A DNA stretch of 62,869 nt from Bacteroidales bacterium (lineage in GTDB: Bacteria; Bacteroidota; Bacteroidia; Bacteroidales; GCA-2748055), in contig JAGLOO010000029.1 in assembly GCA_023138875.1 (NCBI GenBank), positions 1 through 62,869 of the forward strand, given 5' to 3'. A program made the position numbers and the translations under genes. Below, piece by piece: positions 35,384-44,350 of the stretch (its first letter is position 1; each line of letters starts with the position of its first letter). The notes below the pieces were generated by a model. It worked only from the letters and a program-made list of their open reading frames with translations, had not been told where the DNA came from and ran no database searches.

Positions 35384-36703
35384 TTATTTAATGGAACTAA
35401 ATATACGTTCTTTTCTTAAACCATCGATGACCGATTTATCGGGTTCTATTGAAAACCAGACGGTGACAGCTTTTCCCAGCAGATGATCTTCAGGAACAAA
35501 ACCCCAGTAGCGGGAATCAGCAGAGTTATGATGGTTGTCTCCCATCACAAAATAGTAATCCATCCTGCATACATATGTGTCGACCTGTTCTCCGTTGATC
35601 AGGAACTGCCCCTCTTTCACTTGCAGTTCATTCTGCTCGTGTACGTCTATAATCCGCTGGTAAAGAGGCAGATTTAACATATTCAGCCGAATGGTGTCTC
35701 CACGGGCAGGCACTATTAGTGGGCCGAAATTATCACCTGTCCAGCGATAATCATTGCTATGAGGAAATATTTCCTGGTTCTGAAATGAAAGCATGGGTTC
35801 AGCATAACGTTTTATACTTCTTACTGCAGGATATGACCTTAAGGATTCAATATTCTCCTCTGCCAGAAATAAAACGTGGAGTGAGTTCACCGGATTATAA
35901 GTAACAGACGATTTAAGGATTTTTAACGAATCAAGCAGGATGTCAGGAAGGGGTTCCCCGGTTGTGGTAACATAGTACTTGAACTTTTGCTTGGGCAATT
36001 CTGGCCGTATCTGTCCATTGACAATGATCTCCCCATCGATGATCTGGATGGTATCTCCCGGTAATCCAATGCATCTTTTTATATAGTTTTCCCTTTTATC
36101 CACAGGGTGGGTGATGATGTCAAATTCGGATAGGATATAATCCCTTCCATATTGCCGGACAAGGGAATAGTAGTTCTGTCCCGGATACTGGACCACCATG
36201 GTATCACCTTCCGGGAAATTGAATACGATGATATCATCCCGTTTTACCCTGGAGAATCCCCAGAGGCGTTTATGTGGCATTTTAATCCGTTCAGAATATG
36301 ACTTTTTCCCAGAAGGCAGTTTGTTGTGATAAAACGGGATGGACAGAGGGGTGCCAGGTAACCTGGGACCGTAAGCAAGTTTGCTTACAAAGATAAAATC
36401 ACCTGCCAGCAGGGTTTCCTCCATGGAAGGAGTGGGGATTTTATAAGCTTCCACAAAGAGAACCTTAATCATGAATGAGAAAATAATGGCCAGGATCAGC
36501 ACTGCAATCCATTCCAGAGTTGACTGAAGTAATCTGGGTAAGCCGTATTTGCGAAGTGTCCAGTCAATTTTTCGTGTAAGGAATATATCAACCAGGATCA
36601 GGTTGAACAGCAGCAAATACCAGGTGTTGATCCAGATCATGATCAGTGACCATAACAGGACCGAAAATGTGAAGCCAAGGTACCTCCAGACTTTTCGCTT
36701 CAT
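35384..36703 (-). CDS. lepB: Signal peptidase I (copy 1 of a tandem pair)
   Basis: 439 residues, a paralogue of the adjacent signal peptidase. The catalytic Ser sits in PTPSMEETLLAGDFIFVSK (near 93) and the Lys in VKRDDIIVFNFPEGD (near 154). NYIKRCIGLPGDTIQIIDGEI (near 212) and GDNHHNSADSRYWGFVPE (near 398) are also conserved. Both copies keep the full catalytic dyad, so both should be active. They differ in the central extension, which may alter substrate range. It follows dapB by 5 bases, so the run is probably one operon. Confidence 0.92.
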   Translation of the reverse strand: MKRKVWRYLGFTFSVLLWSLIMIWINTWYLLLFNLILVDIFLTRKIDWTLRKYGLPRLLQSTLEWIAVLILAIIFSFMIKVLFVEAYKIPTPSMEETLLAGDFIFVSKLAYGPRLPGTPLSIPFYHNKLPSGKKSYSERIKMPHKRLWGFSRVKRDDIIVFNFPEGDTMVVQYPGQNYYSLVRQYGRDYILSEFDIITHPVDKRENYIKRCIGLPGDTIQIIDGEIIVNGQIRPELPKQKFKYYVTTTGEPLPDILLDSLKILKSSVTYNPVNSLHVLFLAEENIESLRSYPAVRSIKRYAEPMLSFQNQEIFPHSNDYRWTGDNFGPLIVPARGDTIRLNMLNLPLYQRIIDVHEQNELQVKEGQFLINGEQVDTYVCRMDYYFVMGDNHHNSADSRYWGFVPEDHLLGKAVTVWFSIEPDKSVIDGLRKERIFSSIK

Positions 36704-36708
36704 CCCAT

Positions 36709-37425
36709 TCAGAGTTTAAGGAGATCCTTCATTCCAAAGACGCCTGTTTGGTCTTTGATAAATCCTGCAGCCAGCAATGCTCCGGCAGCAAAGGCGTCCC
36801 TGGACTTTGCGTCGTGACTGAGGGTGAGAGAATCCACATCCGATTCATAACAGATGGTGTGTTTCCCTTTTACTTCTCCTTTGCGAATCGCATCAATGTG
36901 AAGTGAGGCTGGATCCTCCTGAGCCTGTAAACTCCAGTTATTAATTTGCCCATGTTCTTTAATGATCTGTTCTGCAAGGGTGATGGCCGTTCCACTCGGT
37001 GTATCCAGCTTATGAATGTGGTGTACCTCCGTCATAGATGCAGCATATTCTGAAAATCTGTCCATGATCCGGGCCAGCTTTTTGTTCATGGCAAAAAGGA
37101 TGTTCACCCCGATGCTGAAATTGCTTGCGTAAAAAAAAGCCCCGTGGTGTTCCATGCAATGGTCTTCAATTTCCTTAAACCGTTCATTCCAGCCTGTTGT
37201 ACCCGATACCACGGGAACATGGTGATCAATACACGTTAGAATATTGCCAGGAGCTGATACAGGAGTGGTGAATTCGATGGCCACATCCACGCCCTTCAGC
37301 CTGTCGGGGTTAAGATCATTGCTGTTGTCAATATCGATGATCAGCGGGAACGAATGCCCCTGGTCCAGTCCCAGGGCTTCAATGGTTCGTCCCATTTTTC
37401 CGTATCCTATCAAAGCTATGTGCAT
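36709..37425 (-). CDS. dapB: 4-hydroxy-tetrahydrodipicolinate reductase
   Basis: Reduces HTPA to tetrahydrodipicolinate in lysine/diaminopimelate synthesis. A nucleotide-binding start (IALIGYGKMGRTIEALG) is followed by IEFTTPVSAPGNI, the signature SGTTGWNER (near 79), NFSIGVNILFAMNKKLA (near 103) and the catalytic E(V)HHIHKLDTPSGTAITLAE (near 133-152). It is 238 residues, short against E. coli (273) but usual here. It is the first gene of the dapB-lepB-lepB-wbqC run, linking cell-wall precursor synthesis with export. Confidence 0.93.
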   Translation of the reverse strand: MHIALIGYGKMGRTIEALGLDQGHSFPLIIDIDNSNDLNPDRLKGVDVAIEFTTPVSAPGNILTCIDHHVPVVSGTTGWNERFKEIEDHCMEHHGAFFYASNFSIGVNILFAMNKKLARIMDRFSEYAASMTEVHHIHKLDTPSGTAITLAEQIIKEHGQINNWSLQAQEDPASLHIDAIRKGEVKGKHTICYESDVDSLTLSHDAKSRDAFAAGALLAAGFIKDQTGVFGMKDLLKL

Positions 37426-37542
37426 ATATGTAGAATTGGTGATTAAAACACTAAAGGTACTTCATACCGTTCATACTGTATTAAATACAAAGAGGCCGGT
37501 CCGCATCATGTGGAACAGCCCCTTCAAATTCTTCAGTACAGG

Positions 37543-37887
37543 TTACTGAATCTTTTTCACAATGGCCTCAAAGACTTTGGGATCATTCATAGCCAGATCG
37601 GCAAGTACCTTGCGGTTGATCTCAATACCCGATTTGTTCAACTTTCCCATAAATTCAGAATAGGACATGCCATGTTCCCGAACGGCTGCATTGATACGCT
37701 GGATCCAGAGCGCCCTGAAATTCGCTTTTTTCTTGCGGCGGTCACGATACGCGTAAGTAAGTCCCTTCTCGTATGCATTTTTTGAAACCGTCCAGACATT
37801 CTTTCTGCGACCAAAGTAACCTTTGGTCTTCTTCATTACTTTTTTTCTTCTCTGTCGTGATGCGACAGCATTTGATGATTTTGGCAT
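37543..37887 (-). CDS. rplT: 50S ribosomal protein L20
   Basis: 114 residues of the L20 family, which binds 23S rRNA early in 50S assembly. Hallmarks: [24 protein letters not shown] near the start, [22 protein letters not shown] and [20 protein letters not shown]. It closes the thrS-infC-rpmI-rplT run. In E. coli L20 represses its own operon at the rpmI leader; whether the 97-base gap to rpmI does so here cannot be told from sequence alone. Confidence 0.97.
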   Translation of the reverse strand: MPKSSNAVASRQRRKKVMKKTKGYFGRRKNVWTVSKNAYEKGLTYAYRDRRKKKANFRALWIQRINAAVREHGMSYSEFMGKLNKSGIEINRKVLADLAMNDPKVFEAIVKKIQ

Positions 37888-37984
37888 TTTACTTTCAATT
37901 TTCGGGTGCAGGCGGCCATTTCTGACGCTTCATTGCTCCACCCCCCGGTCAATACTAATTTACCTGATTTAAAAGACTGATTGC

Positions 37985-38182
37985 TTACTTCATAGCAAGC
38001 AGACGCTTGATATTCTCCTTATCTGCTTTGTGAACTTCACCAAAATAGGTAAGGTTCCGCTTGCGTTTTTTTGATTTCTTGGTAAGAATATGACTTTTGT
38101 AAGCGTGCTTTCTTTTAATTTTACCAGTTCCGGTGAGCGTAAATCTCTTCTTTGCTCCCGGATTCGTTTTCATTTTCGGCAT
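37985..38182 (-). CDS. rpmI: 50S ribosomal protein L35
   Basis: 65 residues, highly basic. [31 protein letters not shown]-type L35 sequence is recognisable in parts ([17 protein letters not shown] and the KSKKRKRNL stretch). It begins 27 bases after infC and is followed by rplT, the conserved order across bacteria. Confidence 0.96.
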   Translation of the reverse strand: MPKMKTNPGAKKRFTLTGTGKIKRKHAYKSHILTKKSKKRKRNLTYFGEVHKADKENIKRLLAMK

Positions 38183-38209
38183 TATTCCAACAATTTATCT
38201 ATACAATAA

Positions 38210-38779
38210 CTATTTTTTCTTCACCTTGGGTGCGAGAAACATGGTCATTCGTTTGCCCTCCAGTTTTGGAAGTTGCTCAACTTTCCCCACTTCTTCCAGA
38301 TCCTGAGCCAGTCTTAGCAACAGGATCTCACCCTTTTCTTTATATAAAATGGACCTTCCTTTGAAAAACACAAAAGCCTTTAACTTGGCACCGTCTTCAA
38401 GGAACTTATAACCATGCTTCAGTTTAAAACTGTAGTCATGCTCATCGGTATTCGGTCCGAACCTGATCTCCTTCACCACGATCTTCGTGGTTTTGGCTTT
38501 CATCTCTTTCTGTTTCTTCTTCTGCTGGTAGAGAAACTTTTGGTAGTCGATAACCCTGCATACAGGCGGATCGGCCTTCGGTGAAATCTCTACCAGATCA
38601 AGGTCAAGTGCATCAGCAATTTTGAGGGCCTCTGTCAGAGAAACGATCCCCGGATCTTCAATGTTATCTCCGACAAGCCGGACTGTGCTGGCGCGGATGT
38701 TTTCATTGATCTTGTAAAAAATCCGGTCTTTATTACGGTTATCGTTGGCTCTTCTACGATAATAACCTGGTCCTGCTAT
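38210..38779 (-). CDS. infC: Translation initiation factor IF-3, with an AUA start
   Basis: Keeps ribosomal subunits apart and proofreads start codons. The frame continues upstream of the first ATG (38503) into clear IF-3 N-terminal sequence: [36 protein letters not shown] and the [15 protein letters not shown] linker. The ATG start would give only the C-terminal domain. Between an in-frame TAG (38794-38792) and the conserved region there is no ATG, GTG or TTG. AGGAGG (38793-38788) sits 8 bases before ATA (38779), giving 189 residues ([13 protein letters not shown]...). IF-3 disfavours non-canonical starts, so autoregulation is likely, as with AUU in E. coli. Translation starts 23 bases after thrS. 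Confidence 0.9.
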   Translation of the reverse strand: MAGPGYYRRRANDNRNKDRIFYKINENIRASTVRLVGDNIEDPGIVSLTEALKIADALDLDLVEISPKADPPVCRVIDYQKFLYQQKKKQKEMKAKTTKIVVKEIRFGPNTDEHDYSFKLKHGYKFLEDGAKLKAFVFFKGRSILYKEKGEILLLRLAQDLEEVGKVEQLPKLEGKRMTMFLAPKVKKK

Positions 38780-38793
38780 GACAAGTTCCTCCT
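38777..38793 (-). promoter_or_regulatory. infC ribosome-binding site and AUA start
   Basis: AGGAGG (38793-38788), eight bases, then ATA (38779-38777). A full Shine-Dalgarno is unusual for this phylum, and it may compensate for the weak start codon. Confidence 0.8.
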
Positions 38794-38802
38794 ATATTTT
38801 AA

Positions 38803-40758
38803 TTAAACATCTGATTCAATTGATCCAAGCTGATTCTGAACCTCAGATTGCAAAAATTTTGCAAATTCTTCCAGGCTCATGATACCTTGATCTCCTTCTC
38901 CCTGCCTGCGAACGGAAACTGAATCGCTTCCCTGCTCCTTTTCACCAATGATCAATAGATAAGGAATTCGCTTTAACTCGTTATCCCTGATCTTTTTACC
39001 TATCTTTTCACTCCGCTCGTCAATCAGGGTGCGAATATCGTAATTATTTAGGAACTTTGAAACTTTTTCTGCATAATCATGATATTTTTCACTGAGGGGC
39101 AGGATCACAGCCTGGTCGGGAGTTAGCCAGAGAGGGAATTTTCCCGCTGTATGCTCGATCAATACAGCTATAAATCGCTCCATGGATCCGAAAGGTGCAC
39201 GGTGGATCATTACCGGCTGATGCTTCTGATTATCGGCCCCTATATATTCAAGCTCAAACCTTTCGGGAAGGTTGTAATCCACCTGGATGGTGCCCAACTG
39301 CCACTTTCTTCCCAGGGCGTCTTTGACAATAAAATCAAGTTTGGGTCCGTAAAACGCAGCTTCTCCCTGTATAACCATGGCATCCATTCCTTTCGCTTCC
39401 ACTGCTTCCAAGATGGCTTTTTCTGCTTTTCCCCAGTTTTCGTCGGAGCCAATATAATTCTCTTTATCGTCAGGATCCCTCAGGGAAACCTGTGTGATAA
39501 AGTCTTTGAAATCCAGTGTTTTGAATATGTAGAGGACGATGTCTATCACCTTGATGAATTCCTCCTTCAGCTGCTCGGGCATGCAAAAAATATGGGCATC
39601 ATCCTGTGTGAATCCACGCACCCGTGTTAAACCGTGAAGTTCTCCGCTTTGTTCATACCGATACACTGTTCCAAACTCGGCAAACCGAACAGGTAAATCC
39701 CTGTATGACCTGGGCTTTGAACTGTATATTTCGCAATGATGAGGGCAATTCATGGGTTTCAACAGGAACTCTTCACCCTCATGGGGGGTATGAATGGGTT
39801 GGAAACTGTCTTTTCCGTATTTTGCATAGTGCCCGGAGGTAACCCACAACTCTTTCTGTCCGATGTGGGGAGTAATTACCGGCTCATATCCATGTGCGCG
39901 TTGCACCTTTTTAAGAAAATTCTCAAGCCGTTCTCTCAACTGGGCACCTTTGGGAAGCCAGAGGGGTAAACCGGGGCCTACACGTTTTGAAAATGTAAAT
40001 AATTCCAGTTCCTTTCCCAGTTTCCTGTGATCACGCAATTTGGCCTGTTCAAGCAATTCCAGGTGCTCCTCAAGCATTTTCTGTTTGGGGAATGTTATAC
40101 CATAGATTCGGGTAAGCTGTTTGCGCGTCTCATCTCCACGCCAGTAGGCTCCTGCAATACTGAGCAGTTTGATGGCTTTGATGGGAGAAGTATCGGCCAG
40201 GTGTGGCCCCCTGCAAAGGTCCGTGAAATTACCCTGGTGGTAGAATGAAATGGTTCCATCCTCCAGTTCCCCGATAAGTTCAGTTTTATAATCATCTCCT
40301 TTGTTGCCAAAATACCTCATCGCCTCACCTTTGCTCATTTCCTCCCTGGTATACTGGTTTTTCCGTGAGACAAGTTCCTTCATCTTTTTCTCAATCTCCG
40401 GAAGGTCTGCATCGGTGATTACCACTTCGTCACCGGGATCCACGTCATAATAGAATCCGGCTTCAATGGCCGGTCCAATCCCGAATTTTGTCCCCGGATA
40501 AAGGGACTCGATGGCCTCGGCCATCAGGTGAGCGGAAGAGTGCCAGAATGCATGCTTTCCATCCGGGTCATCCCACTTATTCAGCTTGATGGTCGCATCT
40601 TCCAGCATGGGACGGGTCAGGTCCCACAATTCATCATTCACATTGATGGACAATACCTCACGGGCCAGGCTGTTACTCAAACTCCTGGCAATGTCAAGAC
40701 CGGTAATACCAGCATCGAATTGGCGCACCGATCCATCCGGGAAAGTAATATTGATCAT
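38803..40758 (-). CDS. thrS: Threonyl-tRNA synthetase
   Basis: 651 residues with the usual full domain set. N-terminal TGS domain (about 1-60), the second editing domain (about 65-220, with [16 protein letters not shown] and [16 protein letters not shown]), then the class II catalytic core ([15 protein letters not shown] near 345, with [26 protein letters not shown] motif 2, and [11 protein letters not shown] motif 3). The C-terminal anticodon-binding domain starts near 540 ([12 protein letters not shown]). First gene of the thrS-infC-rpmI-rplT run. Confidence 0.97.
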   Translation of the reverse strand: MINITFPDGSVRQFDAGITGLDIARSLSNSLAREVLSINVNDELWDLTRPMLEDATIKLNKWDDPDGKHAFWHSSAHLMAEAIESLYPGTKFGIGPAIEAGFYYDVDPGDEVVITDADLPEIEKKMKELVSRKNQYTREEMSKGEAMRYFGNKGDDYKTELIGELEDGTISFYHQGNFTDLCRGPHLADTSPIKAIKLLSIAGAYWRGDETRKQLTRIYGITFPKQKMLEEHLELLEQAKLRDHRKLGKELELFTFSKRVGPGLPLWLPKGAQLRERLENFLKKVQRAHGYEPVITPHIGQKELWVTSGHYAKYGKDSFQPIHTPHEGEEFLLKPMNCPHHCEIYSSKPRSYRDLPVRFAEFGTVYRYEQSGELHGLTRVRGFTQDDAHIFCMPEQLKEEFIKVIDIVLYIFKTLDFKDFITQVSLRDPDDKENYIGSDENWGKAEKAILEAVEAKGMDAMVIQGEAAFYGPKLDFIVKDALGRKWQLGTIQVDYNLPERFELEYIGADNQKHQPVMIHRAPFGSMERFIAVLIEHTAGKFPLWLTPDQAVILPLSEKYHDYAEKVSKFLNNYDIRTLIDERSEKIGKKIRDNELKRIPYLLIIGEKEQGSDSVSVRRQGEGDQGIMSLEEFAKFLQSEVQNQLGSIESDV

Positions 40759-40808
40759 TTTACATACCTTTTCAAAAACCTGCCAAAGATAAGAAAACTA
40801 CATGGATA

Positions 40809-42983
40809 CTAAAGGTTCTCAAGAATAAAATTGGTCATCCGGGTATAGAGATGAAAAGAGGTGTTCCCTCCATAGATTCCATGATTTTTATTGGGGTAAA
40901 ACTGCATCTCAAACTGTTTATCATCCTGCACCAGTGCCTCCACGAAATCCATCGAATTCTGATAATGTACATTGTCGTCGCCACTGCCGTGGATCAGCAG
41001 GAATTTACCCTGCAATCCGTCAGTAAAATTGATGGGTGAGTTTTCATCGTACCCTTCCGGATTCTCCTGGGGCGTACGCATGAATCTTTCCGTATAGATG
41101 GTATCGTAGTACCTCCAGCTGGTCACAGGAGCCACAGCAATGCCCATTTTAAACAGGCCATTGCCTTTGGTCATACAGAGGCTGGTCATGAAACCACCAT
41201 AACTCCAGCCGAAGATCCCGATGCGCTCCCGGTCAATATAGTCTTGCGATCCAAACCATTTTGCAGATTCAACCTGGTCAATGGTCTCAAGTTTTCCCAG
41301 GGTCAGGTACGTGGCCTTTCTGAATTCTTCTCCGCGACCGTTGGTCCCCCGGTTATCCACACAAGCTACAATGAAACCCTGCTGGACAAGCATCTGGAAC
41401 CAGGCTGTTCTTCGTCCCCATGAATCGATAACATTCTGGGATTCGGGCCCTCCGTATACAAACATGAAAAGGGGATATTTCTTCTCCGGATCAAAATCCA
41501 CCGGTTTGATCATCCAGGCATTCAGCTCCTGGCCACTCTTTGTGTGCACGGTAAGGAATTCCGTTTTAGCAAATCCATATTCTTCCACGGTACTTTTTAA
41601 TGCTTCATTGTCCTCCAGCACCCTGATCAGTTTGCCTTTCTGGTTGTGTAGTGTGATGTATGGCGGAGTGTTTGCAGACGAGTGTGTAAGGATGTAGTAT
41701 TTGAAGGTTGTGCTGAAGCTGGCCTGGTTTGTTCCCTGCTGCGTGCTCAACTTCTCCTTTTTTGAACCATCCAGCCTGATGGAATAGATATGTCTTTCGA
41801 TGGAGGATTCTTCATAGGAAGTATAATATAACCGTTGATTCTTTTCATCATAACCTAAGAAAGTATGGATATCGAAGACCCCGGAAGTAATGGGCCGTAT
41901 GCTCCCCGTAATGAAATTATAATGGTATAAATGGAAATATCCATCCTTTTCACTGTTCAGGATAAAGCTTTCGCCATCGGGAAGGTACGTAATGGTATTG
42001 TCAGATGCTTCTGATATGTAGTATCTATTCTCTTCCCTGTACACTACCTTCGATTTACCATTGGATGCATCTGCATGAAGAATATCAAGCTGGTTTTGCA
42101 GCCGGTTTAGCTTCATGATACTCAGGGTATTAGGATCGTTGGTCCATTTTATTCTGGGAATATACTGGTCGGTCTCCTCTCCCGTATCCATCAGGTGGAT
42201 TTCTCCGGTTTCCATAACATATACATGGATGGAGACTACCGAGTTTTCCTCCCCGGCTTTGGGATATTTGAACCGGTAACTATCAGGATAGAGGGGGCCA
42301 AACATGGTCATATGGAACTCTGTTACCTGTCGTTCATCAAACCGGTAAAAGGCAATTTTTTTTCCATCGGGCGACCAGTGGAAACCCTGAGAAAACCCAA
42401 ATTCCTCTTCATACACCCAGTCAGGGGCACCATTGATAACCTCGTTTCTAACCCCGTCAAATGTAATTTGTGTTTCTGTTGATTTATTGAAATCTCTGAT
42501 AAACAGATTGTTATCGCGTACAAAAGCCACATGTGGATCAGTGGGAGAGAAGGTGCCCAACTGCTGCTTGCCATTCTCTGAGACCGGAGACAGCTTACCG
42601 GTGGTCATGTCATATACATAATGAGCTGCAAGGTACGAATGGCGGTATATTCTTTCCTGGCCCGTTTCCAGGAGGATCATATCCTCCGCATCATTGAAAC
42701 TGTATCCGCTGAATTGAGTGATTTCCTTAAAAATCTCTGCATCAAACAGGGTCTCGGTGATCTCTCCGGTACGATAACTGTATTTTTCAATTTTGCTCTT
42801 GTTCCTGACTGTATAGTGCACCCCATCGTTCATGGAGTTCAGTCCATACAGCATCCCTGGCATAAAAGTTCTGTTACGGTAGATTTCACTCAGCGAGATC
42901 CGGGTTGTCTCCTGACCGGTGGACAGGCTGGTCATACTGGCAAAGAGAATCAGTGGGAAAATAATGCGGGATAATCTGTTCAT
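40809..42983 (-). CDS. Dipeptidyl peptidase IV (S9B serine peptidase)
   Basis: Exported serine peptidase that removes X-Pro or X-Ala dipeptides. I start it at the ATG at 42983 (724 residues), because the signal peptide then begins at once (RIIFPLILFASMTSLSTGQ). The frame from 43094 adds 37 residues before a normal signal. A beta-propeller (about 40-450) contains DWVYEEEFGFSQGFHWSPDGK. The alpha/beta-hydrolase domain shows the catalytic Ser in GWSYGGFM, Asp in LIHGSGDDNVH and His in KNHGIYGG. It probably works in the periplasm or outer membrane on dietary or environmental peptides. Confidence 0.93.
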   Translation of the reverse strand: MNRLSRIIFPLILFASMTSLSTGQETTRISLSEIYRNRTFMPGMLYGLNSMNDGVHYTVRNKSKIEKYSYRTGEITETLFDAEIFKEITQFSGYSFNDAEDMILLETGQERIYRHSYLAAHYVYDMTTGKLSPVSENGKQQLGTFSPTDPHVAFVRDNNLFIRDFNKSTETQITFDGVRNEVINGAPDWVYEEEFGFSQGFHWSPDGKKIAFYRFDERQVTEFHMTMFGPLYPDSYRFKYPKAGEENSVVSIHVYVMETGEIHLMDTGEETDQYIPRIKWTNDPNTLSIMKLNRLQNQLDILHADASNGKSKVVYREENRYYISEASDNTITYLPDGESFILNSEKDGYFHLYHYNFITGSIRPITSGVFDIHTFLGYDEKNQRLYYTSYEESSIERHIYSIRLDGSKKEKLSTQQGTNQASFSTTFKYYILTHSSANTPPYITLHNQKGKLIRVLEDNEALKSTVEEYGFAKTEFLTVHTKSGQELNAWMIKPVDFDPEKKYPLFMFVYGGPESQNVIDSWGRRTAWFQMLVQQGFIVACVDNRGTNGRGEEFRKATYLTLGKLETIDQVESAKWFGSQDYIDRERIGIFGWSYGGFMTSLCMTKGNGLFKMGIAVAPVTSWRYYDTIYTERFMRTPQENPEGYDENSPINFTDGLQGKFLLIHGSGDDNVHYQNSMDFVEALVQDDKQFEMQFYPNKNHGIYGGNTSFHLYTRMTNFILENL

Positions 42984-43100
42984 GATGATAAGTTTAATTT
43001 TCTTTTGGCCAAAGGAAGGAAAAACCTTAATATTTTGCAATGTCAAAGTTTGGCATGTTATTTGAAATTCATCCAGTAAAGAACCAAAAACCAAATTGTC

Positions 43101-43826
43101 ATGAAACGTTTACTTACCATATTACCGATCCTGTCCATCATACTGACAGGTTGCCACAAAGATCCTTTTGCCGAAGCCACATTTACTCCTGCTCACCCCT
43201 ATGTGGGAGAGGACATCAATTTCACCAATTATTCTACAAATACTGAATATTCTGAGTGGGATATGGGAGATGGAACAGTCTCATCGGCATTTAATGTGAT
43301 CCACTTTTACTATGATCCTGGCAGGTACAATGTGACCTTAAAGTCATTCGGAAAAAAGAGTGGCGTGAGCACAGTATCATTTGCAGTGGATGTTATAGGC
43401 TCCGAATTGAAAATCATTGTCAAGGAATACTATGATGTATACCTGCTCCCCGGCGCCAGAGTGATCCTTTACCCCACACTCGACGATTGGGAAGCAGAAA
43501 CAAATTCTGTTGTAACAGCCTATACAGACGCCTATGGAGAATGCTTCTTTTCAAACCTCAGTTACCAGGTTTATTATGTGGATGTGTGGGAACAGGACCA
43601 CGACAATTATTTACTTGCCGCGGATGATGTGGGATTTATCGAAACCCAGCCGTTACCTGGTGGTTATGACCACACTTTCATCGCCTATGTGGATTACTAC
43701 CTGCCCGATGCCAAGAAATCAGTCAGCAGCACCCTCGAGAAGAAAAAGTTAATGAAAGAAGAAGCCAGTGGTGAAAGCAGGCCGCTTAAAATCAATAAGA
43801 TATCGATACCCAGGGAGAAAGAATAA
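43101..43826 (+). CDS. PKD-domain lipoprotein of unknown function
   Basis: 241 residues with a lipobox (ILTGC, Cys near 18). Residues about 25-95 form a PKD-like fold with the diagnostic WDMGDGTVSS and the YYDPGRYNVTL strand. Residues 100-200 resemble a beta-sandwich of the carboxypeptidase-regulatory/Cna-B type (GARVILYPTLDDWEAET, TDAYGECFFSNLSYQVYYVDVW). The C-terminus is basic and Ser/Lys-rich. It probably is a surface binding protein. It reads toward the tRNA genes and is divergent from the DPP IV gene. Confidence 0.7.
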   Translation: MKRLLTILPILSIILTGCHKDPFAEATFTPAHPYVGEDINFTNYSTNTEYSEWDMGDGTVSSAFNVIHFYYDPGRYNVTLKSFGKKSGVSTVSFAVDVIGSELKIIVKEYYDVYLLPGARVILYPTLDDWEAETNSVVTAYTDAYGECFFSNLSYQVYYVDVWEQDHDNYLLAADDVGFIETQPLPGGYDHTFIAYVDYYLPDAKKSVSSTLEKKKLMKEEASGESRPLKINKISIPREKE

Positions 43827-43835
43827 GTCACCTCC

Positions 43836-43862
43836 ACATGCTCTGTAAAAAAATGAGCATGT
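43836..43862 (+). terminator. Hairpin after the PKD lipoprotein
   Basis: ACATGCTC (43836-43843) and GAGCATGT (43855-43862) pair perfectly, eight base pairs, around an 11-base A-rich loop, 10 bases past the stop codon. A long U-tract is lacking on the 3' side, so it may be an imperfect terminator. Confidence 0.5.
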
Positions 43863-43889
43863 TCTGCATCAGGAAATCTTAAAATTTAA

Positions 43890-43897
43890 TATATTTG
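43890..43897 (+). promoter_or_regulatory. -7 box of the tRNA-Leu promoter
   Basis: TATATTTG matches TAnnTTTG. No clear TTG is present 19-21 bases upstream, so the -33 element is weak. The start site would fall near 43904, inside the adjoining palindrome. Confidence 0.5.
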
Positions 43898-43921
43898 CAG
43901 CCCCGGAATTGTCCGGGGCTG
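43898..43921 (+). other. Perfect 10-bp palindrome next to the tRNA promoter
   Basis: CAGCCCCGGA-ATTG-TCCGGGGCTG begins directly after the -7 box. It covers the expected transcription start. It could be an operator, a 5' hairpin removed during tRNA processing, or the terminator of an upstream transcript (TTCTTCT follows). Confidence 0.6.
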
Positions 43922-43945
43922 TTCTTCTAACTTAAGACTGAAAAT

Positions 43946-44034
43946 GCCCAGGTGGCGGAACTGGTAGACGCGCTAGGTTGAGGGCCTAGTGACCGATTTT
44001 GGTCGTGCAAGTTCGATTCTTGTCCTGGGCACCA
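43946..44034 (+). tRNA. tRNA-Leu (anticodon GAG)
   Basis: The acceptor arms GCCCAGG and CCTGGGC pair fully. The D-arm segment GGTAGACGC, the anticodon stem-loop CTAGG-TTGAGGG-CCTAG and a long variable arm (GACCGATTTTGGTC) are all readable, as is a T-arm with GTTCGATTC. The long variable arm and anticodon GAG indicate leucine. CCA is encoded (44032-44034). Confidence 0.95.
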
Positions 44035-44062
44035 CGTTCTTTAATAAGTATTACATTAAAAT

Positions 44063-44151
44063 GCCCAGATGGCAGGGCCGACTGTTAAGAAATGCTCCGG
44101 TGGAGCATTTTAAGGAGGAGCCAGCATGTGGCGGGAGCCAATTCCGCCATC
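44063..44151. repeat. tRNA-Leu-derived fragments between the two tRNA genes
   Basis: GCCCAGATGGC (44063-44073) repeats the 5' end of the downstream tRNA-Leu and is preceded by its flank (CGTTCTTTA at 44035 and again at 44187). CCAATTCCGCCATC (44138-44151) is the exact reverse complement of that tRNA's bases 44219-44232. A perfect hairpin AAATGCTCC-GGT-GGAGCATTT lies at 44090-44110. No complete tRNA can be folded here. It looks like a decayed duplicate or a small palindromic insertion. Confidence 0.6.
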
Positions 44152-44213
44152 CATTGAAAGATGGAAAGATGCCATTCAAGCAAAATCGTTCTTTATAGAG
44201 TAAATATAGTATT

Positions 44214-44297
44214 GCCCAGATGGCGGAATTGGTAGACGCGCTAGTTTCAGGGACTAGTGTACGCAAGTACGTGCAGGTTCGAGTCCTGTTCTGGGCA
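44214..44297 (+). tRNA. tRNA-Leu (anticodon CAG)
   Basis: GCCCAGA pairs with TCTGGGC; the anticodon arm is CTAGT-TTCAGGG-ACTAG with anticodon CAG. A variable arm (GTACGCAAGTAC) and T-arm with GGTTCGAGTCC are present. CCA is not encoded (ACAA follows), unlike in the neighbouring tRNA-Leu, so it would be added after transcription. Confidence 0.95.
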
Positions 44298-44301
44298 CAA
44301 C

Positions 44302-44342
44302 AAAAAAGCCTCAATGATCAAGCGAATCATAGAGGCTTTTTT
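44302..44342. terminator. Bidirectional terminator between tRNA-Leu and the receiver gene
   Basis: AAAAAAGCCTC at 44302-44312 pairs with GAGGCTTTTTT at 44332-44342, with further pairing of ATGAT/ATCAT inside. The A-run and T-run flank it, so it can stop transcripts from both sides: the tRNAs on the plus strand and the six-gene run on the minus strand. Confidence 0.85.
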
Positions 44343-44350
44343 GGTTATTG

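Noticed and set aside
38210-38503. Short IF-3 from the first ATG
   Set aside because: It would lack the whole N-terminal domain, whose sequence is present and in frame upstream of this ATG.
44051-44314. An 87-residue open frame across the tRNA-Leu region
   Set aside because: It reads antisense through a tRNA gene (start RLFCCAQNRTRTCTY), a common false annotation at tRNA loci.
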